Shown here in pieces: positions 58,877 through 64,000 of a stretch of DNA of 64,000 nt. How positions within the stretch are numbered: position 1 is the stretch's first letter; each line of letters begins with the position of its first letter. The translations under genes were made by a program, and so were the position numbers. Origin of the DNA: Saccharothrix sp. ALI-22-I. GTDB lineage: Bacteria > Actinomycetota > Actinomycetes > Mycobacteriales > Pseudonocardiaceae. Location of the stretch: NCBI RefSeq assembly GCF_001984175.1, contig NZ_MTQP01000068.1, positions 744,001 through 808,000 of the forward strand. Direction: 5' to 3'. The notes under the pieces are model-generated. The model had not been told where the DNA came from and ran no database searches. It worked only from the letters and a program-made list of their open reading frames with translations.

Positions 58877-59176
58877 TCAGGCCACCGCGACCTCGACCGG
58901 GTGCACGCCCGGCCCCTCCGCGTTGACCGACGCCTGCCCGTTGCCCGACCGGTGCAGCGCGCGGATGGTCCACGTGCCCGGCGCGGCGTAGAAGCGGAAG
59001 TCGCCCTCGGCCGAGGACACGACCTCGGCGGTGAACTCGCCGGACGCGTCCAGCAGGCGCACGAACGCGCCACCGACCGGACCGCCCTCCGAGCGGACCT
59101 TGCCGGTCAACACAACCTCGTTCGCGCCCACCTGGACCTCCACGCCCTGCTCCGGTGCACCACAGCCGTTGCTCAT
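58877..59176 (-). CDS. sseC: DUF1416 protein (SseC-like)
   Basis: The 99-residue protein is the small DUF1416/SseC partner of actinobacterial thiosulfate sulfurtransferases. It has [10 protein letters not shown] at the N-terminus, a beta-sandwich-like body ([22 protein letters not shown]) and ends [10 protein letters not shown]. Its single Cys5 may take part in sulfur carriage (inference). GGAGG precedes ATG 59176 directly after the sulfurtransferase stop, so they are cotranscribed. Orthologue in the same order: Rv0814c (recall). Confidence 0.9.
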   Translation of the reverse strand: MSNGCGAPEQGVEVQVGANEVVLTGKVRSEGGPVGGAFVRLLDASGEFTAEVVSSAEGDFRFYAAPGTWTIRALHRSGNGQASVNAEGPGVHPVEVAVA

Positions 59177-59178
59177 TG

Positions 59179-60024
59179 TCAGGCCTCCTTGCCGCTGCCG
59201 AGCTCGACCGGCACGCCGACCAGCGAGCCGTACTCGGTCCAGGAACCGTCGTAGTTCTTCACGTCCTCGTGGCCGAGCAGCTCGTGCAGCGCGAACCACG
59301 TGTGCGACGAGCGCTCGCCGATGCGGCAGTAGGCGATCGTCTTGCGCGAGCCGTCGAAACCGGCCTCGCCGTAGATCTCGGCCAGCTCCTCGTTCGACTT
59401 GAACGTGCCGTCCTCGTTGGCCGCCTTGCTCCACGGCACGTTGATCGCGCTCGGGATGTGGCCGGCGCGCTGCGCCTGCTCCTGCGGCAGGTGGGCGGGC
59501 GCCAGCAGCTTGCCGGAGAACTCGTCCGGCGAGCGCACGTCGACCAGGTTCTTCTGGCCGATCGCGTCCACGACCTCGTCGCGGAACGCGCGCAGCGCCA
59601 GGTTCTGCTCCTGGGCGGTGTACGCGGTCGTCTCGCGCACGACCGGCTCCTTGTCCAGCGGACGGCCGTCCAGCTCCCACTTCTTGCGGCCGCCGTCGAG
59701 CAGCTTCACCGCGTCGTGGCCGTACAGCTTGAAGTACCAGTACGCGTAGGCGGCGAACCAGTTGTTGTTGCCGCCGTAGAGGATGACCGTGTCGTCGTTG
59801 GAGATGCCCTTGGCGGACAGCAGCTTCTCGAAGCCCTCGCGGTCGACGAAGTCGCGCCGCACCGGGTCCTGGAGCTCGTTCTTCCAGTCGATCTTCACCG
59901 CGCCGGGGATGTGGCCCCCGTCGTAGGCGCTGATGTCCTCGTCCACCTCGACGAACACCACGCCGGGCGTGTTGAGGTTCTCCTCGGACCAAGCGGCCGA
60001 GACCAGGACGTCTTCACGGCTCAT
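59179..60024 (-). CDS. thiosulfate sulfurtransferase (two-rhodanese-domain)
   Basis: The 281-residue sulfurtransferase has two rhodanese domains. The catalytic Cys is in AYCRIGERSSHTWF (about residue 232) in the second domain; the first lacks it, as usual. Also visible: GGHIPGAVKIDWKNELQDP, VILYGGNNNWFAAYAYW and VDVRSPDEFSGK. It transfers sulfane sulfur to cyanide or cellular thiol acceptors. It is the CysA2/CysA3-type enzyme (Rv0815c; recall). The operon contains DUF4395, this gene and DUF1416, preceded by a cysteine-containing leader peptide. Confidence 0.94.
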   Translation of the reverse strand: MSREDVLVSAAWSEENLNTPGVVFVEVDEDISAYDGGHIPGAVKIDWKNELQDPVRRDFVDREGFEKLLSAKGISNDDTVILYGGNNNWFAAYAYWYFKLYGHDAVKLLDGGRKKWELDGRPLDKEPVVRETTAYTAQEQNLALRAFRDEVVDAIGQKNLVDVRSPDEFSGKLLAPAHLPQEQAQRAGHIPSAINVPWSKAANEDGTFKSNEELAEIYGEAGFDGSRKTIAYCRIGERSSHTWFALHELLGHEDVKNYDGSWTEYGSLVGVPVELGSGKEA

Positions 60025-60048
60025 CGAGCTGCTCCAATTTCTTCGTTC

Positions 60049-60501
60049 TTACTGCGACGGTGTCGACTGGGGTCGGGCGAGTGCGGGTGCGTAACGGCGC
60101 AGGAGCAGGAACATCTCGCAGCCAAGGCACAGGCCGAGCGCGGCGTTGAGCAGCGCGGCGACCAGCGCGGCGGACGTCGCGACGACTCCGAGCGCGGTGA
60201 GGCCGGTGGCGTACCCGACCGTGCCCACCAGGGCGAAGACGAACCCGACACCCTGCGCGAACCGCAGCGGGGCGGCTTCCTCGCGCTCGGTCGTCGGCGT
60301 GATCCTCGGCTGGACGGCGTACCGGTAGACGTGGCCCCACGGGTTGAGCTTGAGCGAGATGAACGCGCACAGGCCGAACATCACGGTCTGCGCGGCGAGC
60401 AACCGCCACGACCCGGTCAGCAGCACGACCGCTAACACGACGGTGGTGATCCAGGCGCTGAACCGCGGACCACGCGGGTCCACGGGGGCATCTTTCGGCA
60501 C
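60049..60501 (-). CDS. DUF4395 membrane protein
   Basis: The 150-residue protein carries PF14340-type features: PRGPRFSAWITTVVLAVVLLTGSW with the first helix (about 12-33), a second helix, a cytoplasmic PRITPTTEREEAAPLRFAQGVGFVF segment and two more helices (about 90-130). The last includes CLGC (about 122-125), a CxxC pair. The redox pair may take part in sulfur transfer at the membrane (inference). GTG 60501 has an AGGAGG site. It is the first structural gene of the sulfur operon after the leader peptide. Confidence 0.88.
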   Translation of the reverse strand: MPKDAPVDPRGPRFSAWITTVVLAVVLLTGSWRLLAAQTVMFGLCAFISLKLNPWGHVYRYAVQPRITPTTEREEAAPLRFAQGVGFVFALVGTVGYATGLTALGVVATSAALVAALLNAALGLCLGCEMFLLLRRYAPALARPQSTPSQ

Positions 60502-60607
60502 GGCGACCTCCTGACGGTGGACAAGACTGGGCAGTCCGTCTTCAGGCGGTGTTAGGGGCAGGCGCACACGTCCGTCAAGGGCGTGCGGGCCGCCGGGGAC
60601 CGCCCGG

Positions 60608-60685
60608 TCAGCGCGCCGCGCGACACAGGCTGCTGCGCACGCGGCACAGGTCCACCGCGAGTCGCTTGGTCAGCAGCATGGTCAT
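60608..60685 (-). CDS. 25-aa leader peptide of the sulfur operon
   Basis: ATG 60685 to TGA 60608 encodes MLLTKRLAVDLCRVRSSLCR-type sequence of 25 residues (LTKRLAVDLCRV, then SSLCRAAR). It matches the actinobacterial 'VDLxRVxSxLC' leader peptides found upstream of sulfur-assimilation and transport genes. Cys codons at residues 14 and 21 suggest translation-dependent attenuation by cysteine supply (inference). No Shine-Dalgarno is seen, so it may be leaderless. It lies 106 bases before the DUF4395 start. Confidence 0.75.
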   Translation of the reverse strand: MTMLLTKRLAVDLCRVRSSLCRAAR

Positions 60686-60751
60686 GGATTGGAGACTAGC
60701 CGGTCATCTCTGCTGTCGGGAGTGGCGTCCATCTGGTGGGAGTTCGCAGGT

Positions 60752-61177
60752 TCACCCGATCGGTCGAGGCAGGTGTGGGCGCAACGCCGCAATAAGCGTG
60801 TCCCGCTTCGGGACGCCGCCGACGCGCAGGAGTTCCGCGCCGGACGCGTCCAGCGCCAGCGTCGTCGGCGCGCGCAGCACCCCGAGATCGGCCGCGACCT
60901 CCGGCAGGTCGGTCACGTCGAGTTCGACGTGCCGCAGCCCCTCGGTGCGCCCGGCGAGGTCTTCGAGCAGCGCTCGGGTCTGCCGGCAGGTGGCGCAGAA
61001 CGTCGTCGAGACCTGGACCAGCGTGACGGGGGTGCCAGGGTGGAGCAGATCGCGCACCGGGGCGGGCAGGCCGTCGCGCGGTTTCGCCACGCGGACGCGG
61101 CCGTTCCGCGCGCGCAGCACCACGCCGATCACGGCCACCAGCGCGACCGCGCCGAGCAGCGCCCAGACCCCGGTCAT
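60752..61177 (-). CDS. membrane-anchored thioredoxin-like protein (ThiX-like)
   Basis: The 141-residue protein has an N-terminal membrane helix (about 2-22) and a thioredoxin fold with active site FCATCRQTRALLEDL (Cys 61 and 64). The cis-Pro lies in LRAPTTLALDA and the C-terminus is short. The active site faces either side depending on topology; a positive-inside rule (RARNGRVRVAKPR after the helix) favours the cytoplasm. ATG 61177 follows the lmeA stop directly. Orthologue Rv0816c ThiX (recall). It may reduce partners of the adjacent sulfur operon. Confidence 0.88.
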   Translation of the reverse strand: MTGVWALLGAVALVAVIGVVLRARNGRVRVAKPRDGLPAPVRDLLHPGTPVTLVQVSTTFCATCRQTRALLEDLAGRTEGLRHVELDVTDLPEVAADLGVLRAPTTLALDASGAELLRVGGVPKRDTLIAALRPHLPRPIG

Positions 61178-61981
61178 CTAGTTGCCGCCTTCATCCAAGG
61201 GGATGTCGTTGATAGCGCCTTCCACGGTGAACGCACCGCTCTCCACCTTGACAGCGGTCGGCGTCACCGTGAAGGGCAGCTCACCCGGGTCGATGGTCAC
61301 GCTCAACGCCTCGCGCACCACGCCGAGCACCGCGTCCAGCCCGTCCAACGCCAGGTCGTCCACCTCGACGTCGTTCATCGCGATCATCACCTGGCCGTTG
61401 ACCAGCGACACCGAGCCGTACGCGCTGATCCGGACGGTGCGGCCGGCGACCTTGGTGTTGCCGGACAGCTTCACCGCCGCGACCGTCGGGTCCGGCTCCT
61501 GCCCGGCGGGCGGCTCGGTGCGGGTGTCCGGCTCGATGGCCATGTCGGTGAACGGCGTGACCTGGTTGACCAGCCGGTTCAGGTCCGTCGCCTTGATCTT
61601 GACGCTGCCCTTGACCTGGTCGATCTTCGCGCCGCGGGTGTTGCCGGCCAACAGGTCCGACAGGCCGATGCGGACGTGGTAGAGGTTCGCGTGGATCTCC
61701 AGGTCGCGCAGCTGGTCCTGCACCGGCACGCCGGAGGCGCTGATCTCGATGTCGCGGTAGTCGCCGCCGACGGCCTGCGTGATGAACGGGAAGCCGTTGA
61801 TCCGGACCGACGGGTCCTCGCTCAGTTTGAACTTCTCCCGCATCTTCTGCGCGACCTGGTACTCGCCCGCCGCGGCCAACCCGAAGTCGGCCGCGACCAG
61901 CAGCCCGCCGATGACGAGGGCGGCGATGATCAGCTTGCGCCCGCGGGTGGGACGGCGGCGCTTGGTCTCGGTCGCGGTCAT
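61178..61981 (-). CDS. lmeA: LmeA-like phospholipid-binding/phospholipase protein (DUF2993)
   Basis: The 267-residue DUF2993 protein has a basic N-terminus (KRRRPTRGRK), a membrane anchor (about 17-38) and an exported beta-rich lipid-binding domain (FPFITQAVGGDYRDIEISASGV, VKIKATDLNRLVNQVTP, GDxP-like end). In mycobacteria LmeA (Rv0817c, recall) is needed for lipomannan elongation and has phospholipase activity. ATG 61981 overlaps the hydrolase stop (ATGA); its TAG abuts the next ATG, so the three genes are read as one unit. Confidence 0.88.
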   Translation of the reverse strand: MTATETKRRRPTRGRKLIIAALVIGGLLVAADFGLAAAGEYQVAQKMREKFKLSEDPSVRINGFPFITQAVGGDYRDIEISASGVPVQDQLRDLEIHANLYHVRIGLSDLLAGNTRGAKIDQVKGSVKIKATDLNRLVNQVTPFTDMAIEPDTRTEPPAGQEPDPTVAAVKLSGNTKVAGRTVRISAYGSVSLVNGQVMIAMNDVEVDDLALDGLDAVLGVVREALSVTIDPGELPFTVTPTAVKVESGAFTVEGAINDIPLDEGGN

Positions 61982-62859
61982 CGCCTGCCCTTTGTCTGGT
62001 CGTCTGCGGCGTCTTGTCCTGCGGGGTCCTGCGAGCGTTCTGCGTGGTGTGAGCGTTCTGCCTGGTGGGAGCTTTCGGCAAGCCAGGTCGCGATCCGGTC
62101 TACCAGAGCCGGCGTCATCGCCGACTCGGCGTGCCGGACGCCGGGCTCCAACCACAGCTCCGCCGCGCCACCCGCCGCGCGGTGCAGCGCGACGGCGTGC
62201 GCGGGACCGAAGTAGTGGTCCTCTTCACCGTGCACGATCAGCAGTGGTGTGGGGGTGATGCGGTGCACCACCTCCAGCGGGCTCTCCGGCGTCGTCGTCC
62301 ACGGCGGGCCGAGGCGCACGCCCAGCGCACGGGCGGCCAGTCTGCCGTGCGGCTGTTCGAGCAGCCAGTGCACCCGGCGCATGGCCACCGTGTCCCGCAC
62401 CCACCAGCGCGACGGCGCGCTGATCGCCGCGACGGCGTCCGGTTTGTCCTCGTGCAGGGCGGCGTGGCGCAGGGCGACGGACGCGCCCATGGAGAACCCG
62501 ACCGTCACCACGCGTCGGTACCCGAGATCACGGGCGAGCGAAACACCGGCCGCGAGGTCGTGGATTTCGTCACTGCCCACCGAGGACCGGCCGGCGGAGC
62601 GCCCGTGGCCCCGGAAGTCCAGTGCGACGACCCCGCCATGCCGTGCGAACCGCTGCAACACGCGCGAAACGAACGGCTTTCGGACGTGGTTGGTGAAGCC
62701 ATGACCCACCACGAATGCGAGATCCGTCACGGAGTGTGTTGATCTCACGTGCAAACCGTGCAAGACGACAGCATCGTGTGACACGGATGTAACAGGGGTG
62801 ACGCTTGTGGAAACAACTGTGACTCTGACCTGCTGACCTGGGTCTTTCATCGTGTGCAC
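61978..62859 (-). CDS. alpha/beta hydrolase with repeat-derived C-terminus
   Basis: About 293 residues of an alpha/beta hydrolase. Nucleophile elbow [12 protein letters not shown] (about 148-159), oxyanion [12 protein letters not shown], acid region [11 protein letters not shown] and His in [13 protein letters not shown] all look intact. Starts are uncertain: ATG 62877, GTG 62859 (GGAGA site, chosen) or ATG 62850. The last 20-25 residues read [16 protein letters not shown] and come from GAGCGTTCTG-type repeats (about 62028-62075). Coupled to lmeA. The substrate is unknown, possibly a cell-envelope lipid (inference). Confidence 0.85.
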   Translation of the reverse strand: MHTMKDPGQQVRVTVVSTSVTPVTSVSHDAVVLHGLHVRSTHSVTDLAFVVGHGFTNHVRKPFVSRVLQRFARHGGVVALDFRGHGRSAGRSSVGSDEIHDLAAGVSLARDLGYRRVVTVGFSMGASVALRHAALHEDKPDAVAAISAPSRWWVRDTVAMRRVHWLLEQPHGRLAARALGVRLGPPWTTTPESPLEVVHRITPTPLLIVHGEEDHYFGPAHAVALHRAAGGAAELWLEPGVRHAESAMTPALVDRIATWLAESSHQAERSHHAERSQDPAGQDAADDQTKGRR

Positions 62860-62958
62860 CGGTATTGTCTCCGTCATCCGCAGGCAACGGGGCCCGGTCA
62901 CCGTACTTCGCTGTGCTTGGTCGGTGACCAAGCACCGGCCGAACGAGAGGGCGCCGCG

Positions 62959-63714
62959 ATGAGTATCGACGTGCTGCTGTTGACCACCGACTCCGACCCC
63001 GAGGCGGTTCTCCCCGCGCTGTCGCTCCTCCCGCACGAGGTGCGTCCGCTGCGGCCGGAGGTCTCGGCGCTGCTGGAGGCAGGTCCGCACGACATCGTCC
63101 TGGTCGATGCCAGGACCGACCTGGTCGCCGCGCGCAGCCTGTGCCGGCTGCTGGACTCCAGCGGGGTGGACGTGCCCGTGGTGGCGATCGTCACCGAGGG
63201 TGGTCTGGTCGCGGTGAACTCCGACTGGAGCGTGGACGAGATCCTGCTCCCCACCTCCGGCCCGGCCGAGGTGGACGCCAGACTGCGCCTGGTGCGCTCC
63301 CGGCGCGGCACCACGCAGCCCGGTGGCGACGGCTCGCTGCAGCTCGGTGAGCTGGTCATCGACGAGGCGACGTACACCGCGCGCCTGCGCGGCCGTCCGC
63401 TCGACCTCACCTACAAGGAGTTCGAGCTGCTGAAGTACCTGGCGCAGCACGCGGGTCGGGTCTTCACCCGCGCCCAGCTGCTCCAGGAGGTCTGGGGTTA
63501 CGACTTCTTCGGTGGCACCCGGACCGTGGACGTGCACGTCCGGCGGCTGCGCGCCAAGCTCGGCCCCGAGCACGAGTCCCTGATCGGCACCGTGCGCAAC
63601 GTGGGCTACAAGTTCGTCCGCCCGCCGCGCCCGGGCAGCAACCGCCGCGTCGAGCACGCCATCGACACGCCGGAGACCACGATCGACGACGCCGAGCTGA
63701 TCTTCCGTGCTTAA
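62959..63714 (+). CDS. glnR: GlnR-type OmpR-family response regulator
   Basis: The 251-residue regulator has a degenerate receiver ([26 protein letters not shown] with one Asp, about 46-54) and a winged helix with [52 protein letters not shown] (read in parts, about 153-205). GlnR controls nitrogen and carbon genes in actinobacteria without a cognate kinase. ATG 62959 has a GAGAGGG site. It is divergent from the hydrolase and precedes mshD, as in M. tuberculosis (Rv0818-Rv0819, recall). Distinct from the CitB-type regulator. Confidence 0.88.
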   Translation: MSIDVLLLTTDSDPEAVLPALSLLPHEVRPLRPEVSALLEAGPHDIVLVDARTDLVAARSLCRLLDSSGVDVPVVAIVTEGGLVAVNSDWSVDEILLPTSGPAEVDARLRLVRSRRGTTQPGGDGSLQLGELVIDEATYTARLRGRPLDLTYKEFELLKYLAQHAGRVFTRAQLLQEVWGYDFFGGTRTVDVHVRRLRAKLGPEHESLIGTVRNVGYKFVRPPRPGSNRRVEHAIDTPETTIDDAELIFRA

Positions 63715-63840
63715 TGGCCGCTGCTCCGCAGACGGCGGCTCGGTCGCCTGGGAAGTCGGCCGCTCACGCCTCATCTTCCGACGATCGAAAAGCATGATCG
63801 CCGGAAAATGAGTCACGAACGACCGACGCGACCTCGCGGG
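63714..63840. repeat. hairpin repeat, copy C
   Basis: Third copy, beginning at the glnR stop. Arms at 63771-63786 and 63796-63811 with one extra mismatch (TCATC for TCATT). It fills the gap to mshD and ends 27 bases before its start, so it overlaps the mshD promoter region. Confidence 0.85.
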
Positions 63841-63866
63841 CGGTCCGGCCGAGTAGGTTTTCCCGT

Positions 63867-64000
63867 GTGGAATTGACCTGGTTCGAGGAAGTGACCCCCG
63901 AGCAGGCCGACGAGATCTCCGGTCTGCTCGGGGCTGCCCAATCCGCCGACGGTGTCGCTCCTGTCGGCGAGGCCGTTGTGCTGCGGTTGCGCCCCGGCGC
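63867..64000 (+). CDS. mshD: mycothiol synthase MshD, N-terminal part (runs off the window)
   Basis: The frame from GTG 63867 gives ELTWFEEVTPEQADEISGLL and VVLRLRPG, the beginning of the first GNAT domain of MshD, which acetylates the cysteine of the mycothiol precursor. Recognition is from the start sequence and its position after glnR (Rv0819, recall). GTG 63867 avoids the alternative GTG 63865 that meets a stop at once. The window ends after 44 residues. Confidence 0.8.
   Translation, partial: MELTWFEEVTPEQADEISGLLGAAQSADGVAPVGEAVVLRLRPG

Noticed and set aside
60689-62215. 508-codon plus-strand frame opposite thiX, lmeA and the hydrolase
   Set aside because: Arg/Val/Asp-rich composition of antisense GC shadow; three recognised genes lie on the other strand.

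Overview
The window is 64 kb of very GC-rich DNA with mostly GC third codon positions, frequent GTG starts and many 4-base ATGA/GTGA gene overlaps. Gene content points to an actinomycete, most likely Pseudonocardiaceae (Saccharothrix/Actinosynnema/Lentzea-like; inference): a mycothiol synthase start at the right edge, a mycothiol-dependent-isomerase-type protein, ESX/PE-PPE-type proteins with an EspG chaperone, an RsiG-type anti-sigma factor, LmeA and a GlnR-type regulator.

Layout. 1-10.8 kb: partial aldo/keto reductase, a MITE-like element, two paralogous membrane proteins, an S-adenosylmethionine methyltransferase, a PAS-GGDEF-EAL c-di-GMP enzyme, a glucose dehydrogenase coupled to a GH15 trehalase/glucoamylase-type enzyme, and a divergent secreted GH15. 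10.8-19.8 kb: accessory type VII secretion region with a GH2 remnant, DUF3558 lipoprotein, PE-like/PPE-like/EspG trio, decayed beta-helix gene, two tandem small lipoproteins, EspC-like protein plus DUF1023 hydrolase, and an odd repeat-rich ORF. 15.5 and 19.9-23.5 kb: SCP-like protein, MDMPI-type protein, purF and purM. 23.5-31.9 kb: sigma factor pair, arfB, methyltransferase, a CitA/DcuS-type two-component system divergent from a tripartite tricarboxylate transporter (tctCBA), and a remnant toxin-antitoxin pair bracketed by a duplication of the tctA end. 32.2-46.1 kb: complete-looking myo-inositol catabolism cluster (mmsA, LacI regulator, iolG, iolE, ABC importer, iolC, aldolase, iolB, iolD), interrupted by an IS200/IS605-type TnpB element whose tnpB carries one in-frame amber codon.

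46.1-48.1 kb holds the most interesting accessory module: a small helical protein, a nucleotidyl-cyclase-fold protein and a Crp/Fnr regulator with an intact-looking cyclic-nucleotide pocket, which could form a self-contained second-messenger circuit. 48.4-56.1 kb: OYE, DUF3073, DUF8083-like protein, MFS transporter, RsiG, BKACE enzyme, YgfZ, Fur-family regulator and pabC. 56.1-64 kb: pxpBC, nitrobindin and a 32-aa membrane protein, a sulfur operon with a 25-aa leader peptide, thioredoxin-like protein, lmeA, alpha/beta hydrolase, GlnR-type regulator and mshD.

The SCP-like, purF, purM, DUF3073, ygfZ, pabC, nitrobindin, DUF1416, sulfurtransferase, thioredoxin-like, lmeA, glnR-type and mshD genes follow the order I recall from Mycobacterium tuberculosis Rv0807-Rv0819. 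The ESX, tct, inositol and cyclase regions therefore look like insertions into a conserved actinobacterial backbone. Three ~128-bp hairpin repeats (56.1, 57.9, 63.7 kb), a related MITE-like element (0.3-0.5 kb) and several minisatellites inside genes show active repeat turnover.
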